Assembly (NCBI GenBank): GCA_017445385.1
Contig: JAFSUG010000020.1
Span: 1-56,916 of the forward strand
Direction: 5' to 3'
Origin: Oscillospiraceae bacterium
GTDB lineage: Bacteria; Bacillota; Clostridia; Oscillospirales; Oscillospiraceae
DNA length: 56,916 nucleotides
Made by a program: the position numbers and the translations under genes. The notes under the pieces were generated by a model. The model had not been told where the DNA came from. It saw nothing but the letters and a program-made list of their open reading frames with translations, and did not search any database. Positions within the stretch are counted from its first letter, which is position 1; the number at the start of each line of letters is the position of its first letter. This document shows, piece after piece, positions 23,069-32,252 of the stretch.

Positions 23069-24943
23069 ATGGCAAAGAAACAATTTAAGGCGGAATCAAA
23101 GCGGCTGCTGGATTTGATGATCAACTCCATTTATACGCACCAGGAAATTTTCCTGCGTGAGCTGATTTCCAACGCGAGCGACGCGATCGATAAGCTTGCC
23201 TATCTTGCGCTGACCGATGAAAAGGTCGGGCTGAACCGCAGCGATTTTGCGATCCGCTTAAGCTCGGATGAAAAAATGGGCGTTCTGACCGTTTCCGATA
23301 ACGGCATCGGCATGACGAAAGAGGAGCTGGAGGAAAACCTCGGCACGATTGCGCAGAGCGGCTCGTTCCAGTTTAAGAAAGAAATGGACAAGACCGATGA
23401 TATTGACGTGATCGGTCAGTTCGGCGTTGGGTTCTATTCGGCGTTCATGGTTGCCGAGGCTGTAACCGTGATTACGAAGAAGTACGGCGAGGAGCAGGCA
23501 TATATGTGGCAGTCGTCCGGCGCGGACGGCTACACGATCACGCCCTGCGAAAAAGACACCGTCGGCACGGATGTGATTCTGAAGCTGAAAAAGGACACGG
23601 AGGACGAGAAATACTCGCGGTTCCTCAAATCCTATGAGCTGCAAAACCTTGTGAAGAAGTACTCGGACTATATCCGCTATCCGATCAAAATGATGCTTGA
23701 AAAATCGCGCGTAAAGGACCCGGAAGCGGAAAAGCCGGAATACGAAACGTATTCGGAGGATGAAACGCTCAACTCGATGGTTCCGCTTTGGCAGAGAGCC
23801 AAGAAAGACGTTTCGCAGGATGAGTACGAAGCGTTCTACCGCGAGAAGTTCTTCGATTTTGAAAAGCCGCTTTCCGTAATTCATACGGCGGTGGAAGGCG
23901 CGGTAACGTATAAAGCGCTGCTGTTTATCCCGGGAAAAGCGCCCTATGATTTTTACACGAAGGAGTATAAGAAGGGCTTGCAGCTCTATTCCTCCGGCGT
24001 GCTGATTATGGAAAACTGCGAAGAGCTGCTGCCGGATTATTTCCGCTTTGTGCGCGGCGTTGTAGATTCGCAGGATCTGAGCTTGAACATCTCGCGTGAG
24101 CTGCTGCAGCACGACCGCCAGCTGAAGCTGATCGCCGCAAATCTTGAGAAGAAGATCCGCAGCGAGCTTGAGCGTATGATGGAGAAAGACCGCGAGACAT
24201 ACGAGAAGTTCTATGAAGCGTTCGGCTTGCAGCTTAAATACGGCGCTGTAAGCGATTACGGCGCGCATAAAGACGCCGTAAAAGATCTGCTGCTGTTCTG
24301 GTCGAACAAGGAAAACAAGCTTGTTTCGCTCAAAGAATACGTTGAGGCAATGCCGGAAACGCAGAAGTTTATCTATTATGCAGCAGGCGAAAACCGCACG
24401 AGACTGCGCGGCCTTCCGCAGGCGGAAACGCTTAAGGAAAAAGGCTGGGATTTCCTGCTCTTTACCGATGAAGTAGACGGCTTCCTGCCGCAGAGCATCG
24501 GCAAATTCATGGAGAAGGAATTCCGCAATCTTGAGCAGGACGATCTCGGTCTGGAAGAAGACGAGAAGGCGGAAACGTCGGAGCTTGACCGCCCTGTGCT
24601 GGAATTTGTAAAGGAATCGCTCGGCGATAAGGTAAAAGAAGTTCGTGTAGGCAAATCGCTCGGCAAACATCCGGTTAGCTTAGTGCCCGATGCGGAAATG
24701 AGCTTTGAGATGGAAAAATATCTCAAGCGCGTGAACCCGGATTTCCGTTATGAAAGCGGCAGAGTGCTGCAGCTCAATCCGACGCACCCGGTTTTCGCTT
24801 CGCTGCGCGATGCGATGGAAAACGATAAGGAGAAAGCAAAAAAGTACGCGGAGCTTCTCTACGCGCAGGCGCTTCTGATTGCGGATCTTCCGCTGGACGA
24901 TCCGACGGCGTATACCGACCTCGTTTGCGAGCTGATGAAATAA
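23069..24943 (+). CDS. htpG: Molecular chaperone HtpG (Hsp90)
   Basis: 624 residues, normal for bacterial Hsp90. The N-terminal GHKL ATPase domain shows LRELISNASDAIDKL (about 28-42), VSDNGIGMTKEEL and GQFGVGFYSAFMVA. The middle domain follows with QDLSLNISRELLQHDRQLK, and the C-terminal dimer domain ends in DLPLDDPTAYTDLV. It is an ATP-driven chaperone for stress-damaged and late-folding proteins. ATG 23069 is used; an earlier in-frame start would lie inside the CIRCE operator. The gene stands alone, with HrcA-type control. Confidence 0.97.
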   Translation: MAKKQFKAESKRLLDLMINSIYTHQEIFLRELISNASDAIDKLAYLALTDEKVGLNRSDFAIRLSSDEKMGVLTVSDNGIGMTKEELEENLGTIAQSGSFQFKKEMDKTDDIDVIGQFGVGFYSAFMVAEAVTVITKKYGEEQAYMWQSSGADGYTITPCEKDTVGTDVILKLKKDTEDEKYSRFLKSYELQNLVKKYSDYIRYPIKMMLEKSRVKDPEAEKPEYETYSEDETLNSMVPLWQRAKKDVSQDEYEAFYREKFFDFEKPLSVIHTAVEGAVTYKALLFIPGKAPYDFYTKEYKKGLQLYSSGVLIMENCEELLPDYFRFVRGVVDSQDLSLNISRELLQHDRQLKLIAANLEKKIRSELERMMEKDRETYEKFYEAFGLQLKYGAVSDYGAHKDAVKDLLLFWSNKENKLVSLKEYVEAMPETQKFIYYAAGENRTRLRGLPQAETLKEKGWDFLLFTDEVDGFLPQSIGKFMEKEFRNLEQDDLGLEEDEKAETSELDRPVLEFVKESLGDKVKEVRVGKSLGKHPVSLVPDAEMSFEMEKYLKRVNPDFRYESGRVLQLNPTHPVFASLRDAMENDKEKAKKYAELLYAQALLIADLPLDDPTAYTDLVCELMK

Positions 24944-24944
24944 G

Positions 24945-24988
24945 AAAAAACAGGGTAGTCAAGGGCGCCCTTGACTACCCTGTTTTTT
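24945..24988. terminator. 44-bp loopless palindromic bidirectional terminator
   Basis: AAAAAACAGGGTAGTCAAGG and its exact complement meet at a GGGCGCCC centre with no unpaired loop bases in the DNA. It lies between htpG and the convergent glycoside-hydrolase-like gene, whose stop codon touches its T-tract, so both use it. Confidence 0.88.
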
Positions 24989-25986
24989 TATTCCTCAAAC
25001 GGCGTTAAGACGCCGTAGGATGAAAAGCGCGTATCTTTGGAAGCGGTTAGAAAGACGAGTCCCGATTCGCCGGCAGGTAAGTAATCAACGTACTGCCGCG
25101 CAAGCTCCGATACGAGCGTTCCGCCGCCGGCGTGAACCCATGCGTGATCGGAAAGCGCAAGCAGATCCTTCGAGGCGGAGCCAAAGGAAACGCCGATCCC
25201 TTTTGCCTTTAACTGCTGCGAGATTGTCTGCGCGGCGTCTATCGTCGCTTGCTGCCCGTTTCCGCTATAAACGATATTCGGACTATAGGGGAAATCAAAC
25301 CCGTCAAAAACGATCTCGTCAAAGCCGAGCGCGGAAAGCTCCTTTGCGGTATCGAGCAGGAAGTTTACCGTTTTTTCCGAGGCGGGATCGAGGCAGTAGC
25401 TGCCGTTTGCATCCATCCATAGCGCGCCGCCGGTGATCGGAAGCGCCATCGAATAATCAGACAGCGCAACTGCGCTGTCCCGATAAGCGGGAATCCTGGC
25501 AACGAGCGTAACGTGTGACGTTTTTTTCAGGTTTACGATCCAATCGGCGATCGCCTGAACGTCAGAGGCTGCAGGCTCGCTGCCGAGAGCGGACGGATAC
25601 AGCGTTTTGCCGGTTGCAGTTTTCATATCCAGCAGCAGCGTATTGCAGCCGCCCGGAAGCGGGGAGAGCTGATCGCGGACAGATGCATCCATCAGCTGCG
25701 ACGCGGTTAGATAAAAGCCGCTGATCTGCGATGCGCTTTCGCCGAGTTGCTGCGTTTGCCCTTCCCGAATCAAAGCGAATTCTTCGGCAGGCTTGCCCTG
25801 CGGTTCCGCGGCGTTCAGCGTTTCGACGGACTGCTGCAGCTGCACGCCGTCTTCGTTATAAACAAGGTATCTGCCAACGTAGATAAAACGCAAAAGCGCA
25901 AGCAGCGCAAGCGCGCCGACCACAATCAACGTGATCCGAAGCGCTTTTTTCAGCTTGCTTTTGCTCTGATATGTTAATACAGCCAA
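24988..25986 (-). CDS. Membrane-anchored putative glycoside hydrolase (DUF4015-like)
   Basis: 332 residues. A basic N-terminus and one membrane segment (about 17-38) anchor an outside domain with a TIM-barrel-like layout: GFYLTASQL at the first strand, LLLDMKTATGK, HVTLVARIPAYRD, and ALGFDEIVFDGFDFPY with acidic residues where such hydrolases have their catalytic pair. This resembles the putative glycosyl hydrolase domain family (DUF4015). The substrate is unknown; wall or capsule glycan is possible. It starts 4 bases after prmA, so they form an operon. Confidence 0.7.
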   Translation of the reverse strand: MAVLTYQSKSKLKKALRITLIVVGALALLALLRFIYVGRYLVYNEDGVQLQQSVETLNAAEPQGKPAEEFALIREGQTQQLGESASQISGFYLTASQLMDASVRDQLSPLPGGCNTLLLDMKTATGKTLYPSALGSEPAASDVQAIADWIVNLKKTSHVTLVARIPAYRDSAVALSDYSMALPITGGALWMDANGSYCLDPASEKTVNFLLDTAKELSALGFDEIVFDGFDFPYSPNIVYSGNGQQATIDAAQTISQQLKAKGIGVSFGSASKDLLALSDHAWVHAGGGTLVSELARQYVDYLPAGESGLVFLTASKDTRFSSYGVLTPFEE

Positions 25987-25990
25987 TGTA

Positions 25991-26944
25991 TCACCCTCGA
26001 TCTGCGGTAATCTGGCACCAGTCCTCCTGCTGCGAGATGGCGCGAATCCGAAGTCCCGATTTTTCGATTGCGTCTGTCACTTCCCAAAGCCGCGTATTGA
26101 GCACGCCGGAGCAAAGGAAAACGCCGGAATCTTTCAGCAGCGCCGGAACGATTTCGGTCAGCGGAATGATAACGTCCGCAACGATGTTTGCAAGGACAAC
26201 GTCGTATTTACCGGCGATTCTTCGCATCAGCGCACCATCGCCGAGGACGTTGCCGGTCAGCGCGGTGAAGCAGCTGCCGTCCATGCCGTTGAGCGCGGCA
26301 TTGTCGCGCGCGATATGCTCCGCCTGCGGATCAATATCCACGCCGATTGCGTCTTTCGCGCCGAGCCGAAGCGCGGCAATCGAAAGGATGCCGCTTCCGC
26401 TGCCGAGGTCAAGCACACGTTCGCCGCCGCGGATCGTTCGCTCCAGCGCGCGCAGGCACATCTGCGTGGATGCGTGCGTTCCCGTGCCGAAGATCATGCC
26501 GGGGTCAAGCAGGATCGGAAGACGGCCATCCGGAATTTTGGGATCAAGCCACTTCGGAATAATCAGAAAACGGTCGCCGACTTTTACAGGTTTATAATAC
26601 TGCTTCCAACTGTTTTCCCAATCCTCATCGCGGACGGGTCTTGTTTCAATGCTTAATTCGCCGAGTGAAGCGCCGTATTGTTCATGCAGCGTTTTGAGCT
26701 GCTTTTTGAGCGTTTCAACCTCAGCCTGCGATTGGAAGTACAGGCGAATCCTGCTCATGCCATGCATTTCGGCGGCTAATTTTTCATCAACGTAGTCCCA
26801 ATACTGGCGGTTTTGCTCCAAAAACTGCAGAAAATCCGCTTCATCGTCAATTAGCAAGCTATCGTAACCGAGCAGATCGAGCTCGTCCGTCAAACGGTCG
26901 ATTCCCTCGGATTTTGTTTTGATTGCAACTTCAATCCAGTCCAC
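25991..26944 (-). CDS. prmA: Ribosomal protein L11 methyltransferase
   Basis: 317 residues. Uses S-adenosylmethionine to methylate ribosomal protein L11. The N-terminal substrate domain begins WIEVAIKTKSEGIDRL. The catalytic domain carries LDPGMIFGTGTHASTQ (about 147-162), VLDLGSGSGILSIAA (motif I) and LANIVADVIIPL. The start is GTG at 26942-26944 with GGAGGG about 7 bases before it, which fits the family N-terminus. First gene of a two-gene unit with the downstream hydrolase-like gene; divergent from yfmF. Confidence 0.95.
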   Translation of the reverse strand: MDWIEVAIKTKSEGIDRLTDELDLLGYDSLLIDDEADFLQFLEQNRQYWDYVDEKLAAEMHGMSRIRLYFQSQAEVETLKKQLKTLHEQYGASLGELSIETRPVRDEDWENSWKQYYKPVKVGDRFLIIPKWLDPKIPDGRLPILLDPGMIFGTGTHASTQMCLRALERTIRGGERVLDLGSGSGILSIAALRLGAKDAIGVDIDPQAEHIARDNAALNGMDGSCFTALTGNVLGDGALMRRIAGKYDVVLANIVADVIIPLTEIVPALLKDSGVFLCSGVLNTRLWEVTDAIEKSGLRIRAISQQEDWCQITADRG

Positions 26945-26999
26945 TGCGATCCCTCCGACGATAGTTTACAGGAATTGACCGCGAATAACAAGTGCGTAT

Positions 27000-27028
27000 T
27001 TTACTTTTTGGCGTATTTGGGTTATAAT
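27000..27028 (+). promoter_or_regulatory. yfmF promoter
   Basis: TTTACT (27000-27005), 17-base spacer, TATAAT (27023-27028), 24 bp before the yfmF ATG. Confidence 0.65.
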
Positions 27029-27051
27029 ACCGATACGAAGGGAGAGTCACT

Positions 27052-28314
27052 ATGCGCAAACGAATGGAAATTCTGCCGAACGTGTTTTTAAGCGCAACGC
27101 AGACGGATAAATTTAAAACAGGTACGTGCAGCATCAGCTTTCTTCGTCCGCTTACGGATTTAGAAGCTTCCTGCGATGGGCTGATTATGCGCGTGCTTCT
27201 TCAGGGCTCGAAACGCTGCCCCGATATGCGCAGTATGTCGCTTGCGCTCGACGCGCTTTACGGATCAGAGCTTTCGGACGTTGTGAGAAAAAAAGGCGAA
27301 GTGCTTACAATCGGGCTGCTTGCTGACTATATTGAAGATCAATTTGTATCGGATACCGTATTTGCAAACGTGATCGATCTGATGGCGGAGGTGCTGCTCG
27401 ATCCCGTTTTGGAAAACGGCGCGTTTCGCAGCGAATATGTAGAGCGCGAGAAGGAAAACGTCTGCAATGAGCTGTGCGCGCGCATCAACTCCAAGCGGAC
27501 GTATGCCGTTACGCAGATGATCCGCGCGATGTGCAGCGGAGAAGCTTACAGTGTCGATAAGTTCGGCAGCGAGGAGACGGTTTCAAGGCAGACGGCGCAG
27601 AGCCTTTATGCGCACTATCTGCAAATGCTTTCGTCATCACGGATTGAGATTTGTTATCTCGGAAGGCTCGATGCGGATACGGTAGCCGAGCAGCTCAGAA
27701 AAAGCTTTGCTGCGCTGCCGCGCGGCGAAGTCGTTTCGGTATCCACCGAGCCGAATCCGGCGGTGGGATCGGTTCGAGAGGTTTCGGAGTCGCTCGACGT
27801 TACGCAGGGAAAGCTCTGCATGGGTTTCAGGATCTCAAAGACTGCAAACGATCCGGATTGGGCGTCGGTGCTGCTGATGAACACGGTTTACGGCTCCGGC
27901 GTTACAAGCAAGCTGTTTCTCAATGTGCGCGAAAAGCTGTCGCTGTGCTACTATGCGGCGTCTGCGCTGGAGAAGTTCAAGGGCATTATGCTTGTGGATT
28001 CCGGCGTTGACTTTTCAAATTTTGATGCGGCAAAAAGCGAAATTTTGCACCAGCTTGAAGACTGCAAATCCGGAAATATAACGGAAGAAGAGCTGGCGCT
28101 TGCGCGGAAGAATCTGATTTCGCGCTGGAAATCTGCGCTGGATTCGCCCGGGCAGATCGATGAGTTTTATCTCGGACAGGCGATCCTCGGAAGCGAAAGT
28201 ACGATGGAAGATATGATCGAGCGCATCGAGTGCGTTACGATGGATGACGTTGTTTCAGCCGCAAATTGCCTTACACTCGATACGGTTTATTTCCTGAAAG
28301 GAACGAACGCATGA
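27052..28314 (+). CDS. yfmF: M16-like protein YfmF, EF-P 5-aminopentanol modification-associated
   Basis: 420 residues of the M16 (insulinase-like) fold, but without the His-x-x-Glu-His zinc motif, so it is the inactive partner of a pair. It matches the family now named EF-P 5-aminopentanol modification-associated protein YfmF: it begins with NVFLSATQTDKFKTG and includes LDALYGSELSDVVRKKGE. In Bacillus this pair lies near genes for the modification of elongation factor P; the direct role of the peptidase-like proteins is not settled. An ATGA overlap ties it to yfmH. Confidence 0.88.
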   Translation: MRKRMEILPNVFLSATQTDKFKTGTCSISFLRPLTDLEASCDGLIMRVLLQGSKRCPDMRSMSLALDALYGSELSDVVRKKGEVLTIGLLADYIEDQFVSDTVFANVIDLMAEVLLDPVLENGAFRSEYVEREKENVCNELCARINSKRTYAVTQMIRAMCSGEAYSVDKFGSEETVSRQTAQSLYAHYLQMLSSSRIEICYLGRLDADTVAEQLRKSFAALPRGEVVSVSTEPNPAVGSVREVSESLDVTQGKLCMGFRISKTANDPDWASVLLMNTVYGSGVTSKLFLNVREKLSLCYYAASALEKFKGIMLVDSGVDFSNFDAAKSEILHQLEDCKSGNITEEELALARKNLISRWKSALDSPGQIDEFYLGQAILGSESTMEDMIERIECVTMDDVVSAANCLTLDTVYFLKGTNA

Positions 28315-29594
28315 AAGAAGCAGTATTCCCGGAGGTTGGAGAGCGGTATTATGAGCAGACTGTGCGCGGTCTGCGCGTGCGCGTGATCCCGAAGCCCGGT
28401 TTTTCGAAAACGTATGCCTTTTTAGCCGTGGACTACGGCTCGATTGATACGCATTTTTCACTTGACGGCAAGGCGTATACAACGCCAAACGGCATTGCCC
28501 ATTATCTGGAACATAAGATGTTCGATATGCCGTATGGCGATGCGATGAACCGTTTTGCCGAATTCGGCGGCAGCCCCAACGCGTTTACATCGTTCTCAAT
28601 GACGGCATATTATATGGAATGCACCGACCATTTTGCCGATAACCTCAAAACGCTGACGGAGTTTGTTTTCACGCCGTATTTTACGCAGAAGAGTGTTGAT
28701 AAAGAGCGCGAGATCATCTCTCAGGAAATCAAAATGTACGAGGACAGCCCCGGATCCCGCGTTTATGAAAATCTCTTCCGCGCGATGTACCGCAGCCATC
28801 CTGTGCGCGTCCCGATTGCCGGAACGGTTGAATCCATTCGTGAAATTACGCCGAAAATGCTGGAGGATTGCCACCGCGCGTTCTATACGCCGGAAAACGC
28901 AATGCTTTGCATTGCGGGCGATCTTTTGCCGGAAGAAGTGTTCGCAATTGTAGACGCTTCAATGCCGGATGTTTCCGGCGCAGTGCCGGTCCGCAATTAC
29001 GGAGGTATCGAGCGGCAGACGGACATCCGAAGCTATTCCGAGAATCAAATGGAAATCGCGCGTCCGATGTTCCTTGCCGGGTTTAAGGGCAACGCACCGA
29101 TGCCCGGTGTTGATGCGATGCGCAGAGAATTTATCGGCGATCTTGCAGCAGACCTGATGCTCGGCGCGTCTTCGCCGCTTTATCAGTCGCTTTACAGCGA
29201 AGGCTTAATTGATTCCGGCTTCTCCGCAGGGTATGAGGGACTCAAGGGTGTAAGCCTCTTTTCTGCCGGCGGCGACAGCAACGATCCGCAAGCGGTTTTG
29301 GAACGCATTATTCATGAAGCGGAGCGCGTTGTGCGCGAAGGGTTTGACCAAAAACTCTTTGAATGTCTGAAAAAAGCGACCTACGGGCGCAAGGTTCGAA
29401 TGCTTGATAGTTTTGAGCTTTGCTGCATTTACTCCTGCGAGTATGGATTCGATGGCGTTGAGTTCTTTGAATTTCCGTCTGTTTTGCAGGCGGTTACGAT
29501 GGAGGACGTTCAGGCGTTTGTCCGTGATTACGTTCGTCCGGAAACAGCTTCACTTTCTGTGATACGCCCGAAAGAAGGAGGCGACTCAAAATGA
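28311..29594 (+). CDS. yfmH: M16 family peptidase YfmH, EF-P 5-aminopentanol modification-associated
   Basis: 427 residues. Unlike YfmF it keeps the inverted zinc motif, IAHYLEHKMFD (His-x-x-Glu-His at about 63-67), with the third ligand Glu expected in REIISQEIKMYED. It therefore is the active half of the two-protein M16 pair. Start ATG 28311 is inside an ATGA overlap with yfmF; the open frame upstream is a by-product. The downstream lgt gene overlaps by 4 bases. Confidence 0.88.
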   Translation: MKEAVFPEVGERYYEQTVRGLRVRVIPKPGFSKTYAFLAVDYGSIDTHFSLDGKAYTTPNGIAHYLEHKMFDMPYGDAMNRFAEFGGSPNAFTSFSMTAYYMECTDHFADNLKTLTEFVFTPYFTQKSVDKEREIISQEIKMYEDSPGSRVYENLFRAMYRSHPVRVPIAGTVESIREITPKMLEDCHRAFYTPENAMLCIAGDLLPEEVFAIVDASMPDVSGAVPVRNYGGIERQTDIRSYSENQMEIARPMFLAGFKGNAPMPGVDAMRREFIGDLAADLMLGASSPLYQSLYSEGLIDSGFSAGYEGLKGVSLFSAGGDSNDPQAVLERIIHEAERVVREGFDQKLFECLKKATYGRKVRMLDSFELCCIYSCEYGFDGVEFFEFPSVLQAVTMEDVQAFVRDYVRPETASLSVIRPKEGGDSK

Positions 29595-30439
29595 CAAACC
29601 CGATTCTTTTTCCGAATCTTGGACTATCCTTTACAATTCCGCCGATCGCGTTTCAGCTTGGTGCAGTTAGCGTACACTGGTACGGCGTGATTATCGGAAC
29701 AGGCTTTCTGCTTGCTGTGATCTATGCGCTTGCAAGAAAGAAGACCTTTGGCTTAACCGAGGATCACATTCTTTCGATGCTTCTTGCCGCAGTGCCTGCG
29801 GCAATCGTCTGCGCAAGAATCTATTACTGCGCTTTCTACTGGGAGCTTTACCGGGAGAATCCGATTTCCGTGCTGTACATCTGGGAAGGCGGCATTGCAA
29901 TCTACGGCGCGGTGATCGGCGCGGTAACGGCTGCGATCCTCTACTGCCGCCATGCGAAAATCCCGTTCGGCGCAATGGGCGATATCGGCGCGCTTGGTCT
30001 GCTGATCGGGCAGGCGATTGGCAGATGGGGCAACTTCGTAAACCAGGAGGCGTTCGGCAGAGCGGTTGAAAACGCCGATTATCTGCTGAAAATGGGACTG
30101 TACAAGGGCGGCGAGCTGGGCTTTTATCATCCAACGTTCCTTTATGAATCCCTGTGGAACGCCGTCGGCTTCCTTCTGCTCCATTTTTATTCCAAACACC
30201 GCAAGTATGACGGTGAAATCTTTACGCTTTATATTGCGTGGTACGGCATCGGGAGATGCTGGATCGAAGGGCTGCGAACGGACAGCCTTTGGCTGTTCGG
30301 AACAGGCATCCGCGTCAGTCAGCTTTTGGCGGCTGTCTCCGCAGTAATTGCGATTGCGCTCTGGCTCTACGTTCGTCTGCGCAAAAAGCCGGACGGCTCC
30401 GCGCTCTACGCAAACCGCGCACAATCGACAGAATCTTGA
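29591..30439 (+). CDS. lgt: Prolipoprotein diacylglyceryl transferase
   Basis: 282 residues with about seven membrane segments. Lgt attaches diacylglycerol from phosphatidylglycerol to the Cys of lipoprotein lipoboxes. Family blocks: VHWYGVIIGTGF (about 29), YIWEGGIAIYGAVIG, the signature GRWGNFVNQEAFG (about 143-155), HPTFLYESLWN, and an Arg-containing RCWIEGLRTDS. Last gene of the yfmF-yfmH-lgt operon. Confidence 0.96.
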   Translation: MTNPILFPNLGLSFTIPPIAFQLGAVSVHWYGVIIGTGFLLAVIYALARKKTFGLTEDHILSMLLAAVPAAIVCARIYYCAFYWELYRENPISVLYIWEGGIAIYGAVIGAVTAAILYCRHAKIPFGAMGDIGALGLLIGQAIGRWGNFVNQEAFGRAVENADYLLKMGLYKGGELGFYHPTFLYESLWNAVGFLLLHFYSKHRKYDGEIFTLYIAWYGIGRCWIEGLRTDSLWLFGTGIRVSQLLAAVSAVIAIALWLYVRLRKKPDGSALYANRAQSTES

Positions 30440-30530
30440 ACAAACTATAAAATTTTTTGATTCTATGGAATTTTTCAGACATTTGTGATAGAATGGTGAT
30501 AAGATCAAAACAGGAAAGGGTGTCATGTTT

Positions 30531-30887
30531 ATGAACTTTACGTTTGACGATCTGAAAGAGAAAGCAGTCGACGTGGCGCAGGTTGCGGCACAGAAGGCAA
30601 AAGACCTTGCTTCTTTCGCAAAGGCAAAGGCAACGATCGCTTCGGAAGAGGTTAAAATCCGCAAGGCGTATGCTGAACTCGGCAAGCTTTACTACCGCGA
30701 TTTCGTAATGGAATCCGAAATGGACAGCGCGGAATATCTTCCCTGGTGCGAAAAAATCTCCGCTTCTAAGGCGCTGATCGACGATCTGAAAAACGGCGAA
30801 TGCGAAGTCGAGGAAGACGACGATCTCCCCGAAGAAGAGCTGACGGTCGAAATTCCGGTCGAAGCGAGCGAGGAACCTGAAGAATAA
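30531..30887 (+). CDS. Hypothetical small helical protein with acidic tail
   Basis: 118 residues from ATG 30531; an ATG six bases upstream is also possible, with GAAAGGG before both. I do not recognise the function. Residues 1 to about 60 are Ala/Lys-rich and strongly helical (VAQVAAQKAKDLASFAKAKA), like amphipathic helices that lie on membranes or DNA. The last 30 residues are very acidic (EVEEDDDLPEEE and onward). Similar Ala/Lys-plus-acid small proteins recur in gut Clostridia. It is monocistronic, with a possible TAGAAT -10 at about 30489 and its own palindromic terminator. Confidence 0.65.
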   Translation: MNFTFDDLKEKAVDVAQVAAQKAKDLASFAKAKATIASEEVKIRKAYAELGKLYYRDFVMESEMDSAEYLPWCEKISASKALIDDLKNGECEVEEDDDLPEEELTVEIPVEASEEPEE

Positions 30888-30928
30888 AAAATGACGGTCA
30901 TTGGGTGCCCAATGACCGTCATTTTTTA
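30886..30928. terminator. Palindromic bidirectional terminator, GGGTGCCC apex
   Basis: AAAAAATGACGGTCATTGGG pairs with its complement ending in ATTTTTT; only a T and a G at the apex fail to match. It serves the small hypothetical gene and the convergent SLH gene. Confidence 0.85.
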
Positions 30929-32155
30929 TGAGTTTATCCAGGGAAGCGGCGCGTCTTTGTTTTTCTCAAGGTACTCCGCAACCTGCCGAAGCAGCTTTGC
31001 GGCATCGCGCCGCGTTAAGTCCTCTGCACTGAATGTCGGCGCGATGGCAATGCCGGCGCCGGAAAGCGCCTCAACGGATGTCTGCGCCCAAGTGGGGACG
31101 GCGCCGGATGCAAACACTTCCGACTCGTTCACCACGGGGAGATTCAGCGTGTTTTGAAGAAGGACAGCGGCTTCCGCTTTTGTGATCGCGGCAGTCGGAC
31201 GGAAGACGATTCCGTTATCTGATGCAACGCCTTCAATCATGCCGTTTTGCAGCGCAGCGGAGATATATGGCTGCATCCAGCTCGGCGCGTCCGCTTCATC
31301 GGCAAAGCCGGTTCGGATCGTTTGCGCAGCGGGCTGCGCCTCGATCAGCTGCATGGTCATTGCTAAAAACTCGCCGCGTGTAACGTTGTGATCCGGCGAA
31401 AAGCATAGATTTCCGGCAACGGTTTCGCCTTCAAATAAACCGCGTTCACGCATCCATGTTGCGGCATATTCATCCGGATCGCCGTTCATGTCGATATAAC
31501 GCGCTTTATCACTCGGCTTGACGATTTCAACGGTCACGGTTGCTTCGTTTGATACGTTGCCTGCGCTGTCGGTTGCCGTATAGCGGAAGGTATCGCGTCC
31601 GACGCGGTTTTTGATCGGCGTATAAAGGAACGTGCCGTCTTCGTTGATCGTTACTTCACCGCGCTTCGGATTGCTTATAAGCGTAAAGGTCAGCGCGTCG
31701 CCGTCGGGATCCTCTGCATCGAACGCGCCGGTGTTTTCCATGTTTCGATAGGTTTCAAGCTTGCAGTCTTTCGCTGTCGGTGCGCTGTTTTTTCGGGTAA
31801 GCAGCGGAATTTTCAGCTCCGTTTCCTGCGCGAGATGGCCGTCTGCGATCTCCCGATAAACGATAACAGCATCGCCTGTAGGCGACTGCACAGGATAAAG
31901 CCGAACGTCGCTCAATCGTGAAGAGGGGATCACGTCGCCCGTCCGAAGCACGCGGCTGCCAAGCTGCAAGCTTCCGATTGTAGATGCAGGAACGGATGCG
32001 ATAAATACGCCCTGCGGCTCGGTTTCGTTTGCGGTGAAGTCGCTGACGGAGAAGCAGTATTCGGACTGCTCTCCCGAGGTTACGGCAGCCGTGCTGCCGG
32101 CAAGCACCGCCGCAATTAACAGGACAGATGCAATCGCTGCGATTTTGTGTTTCAT
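30926..32155 (-). CDS. SLH-domain surface protein with cadherin-like repeat
   Basis: 409 residues. A signal peptide (MKHKIAAIASVLLIAAVLAG, cleavage near 24) is followed by a region with TGDAVIVYREI, then an Ig/cadherin-like module at about 125-215 (AFDAEDPDGDALTFTLI, FRYTATDSAGNVSNEATVTV). Three S-layer homology units make up the rest (ARYIDMNGDPDEYAATWM, FADEADAPSWMQPYISAALQ, VPTWAQTSVEALSGAGI). SLH units bind wall polymers and hold proteins on the cell surface. ATG 32155 with GGAGGTATTG before it is used. Confidence 0.9.
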   Translation of the reverse strand: MKHKIAAIASVLLIAAVLAGSTAAVTSGEQSEYCFSVSDFTANETEPQGVFIASVPASTIGSLQLGSRVLRTGDVIPSSRLSDVRLYPVQSPTGDAVIVYREIADGHLAQETELKIPLLTRKNSAPTAKDCKLETYRNMENTGAFDAEDPDGDALTFTLISNPKRGEVTINEDGTFLYTPIKNRVGRDTFRYTATDSAGNVSNEATVTVEIVKPSDKARYIDMNGDPDEYAATWMRERGLFEGETVAGNLCFSPDHNVTRGEFLAMTMQLIEAQPAAQTIRTGFADEADAPSWMQPYISAALQNGMIEGVASDNGIVFRPTAAITKAEAAVLLQNTLNLPVVNESEVFASGAVPTWAQTSVEALSGAGIAIAPTFSAEDLTRRDAAKLLRQVAEYLEKNKDAPLPWINS

Positions 32156-32187
32156 AACAATACCTCCATTTCGTGTAAAGGTATTGT
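32156..32187 (-). promoter_or_regulatory. Possible SD-masking hairpin before the SLH gene
   Basis: On the minus strand CAATACC pairs with GGTATTG, which includes the last bases of the Shine-Dalgarno sequence GGAGG and ends just before the ATG. It could lower translation. Only 7 bp, so chance is possible. Confidence 0.3.
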
Positions 32188-32221
32188 TTGCTATAAATCT
32201 GAATCTATCCAAAAACTAATA

Positions 32222-32248
32222 AAAAAGCTGCGGTTTTACCGCAGCTTT
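32222..32248. terminator. rodA terminator
   Basis: AAAGCTGCGGT and ACCGCAGCTTT around TTT. On the minus strand a T-run from the preceding A-tract follows, so it ends the rodA transcript. Confidence 0.75.
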
Positions 32249-32252
32249 CAGA

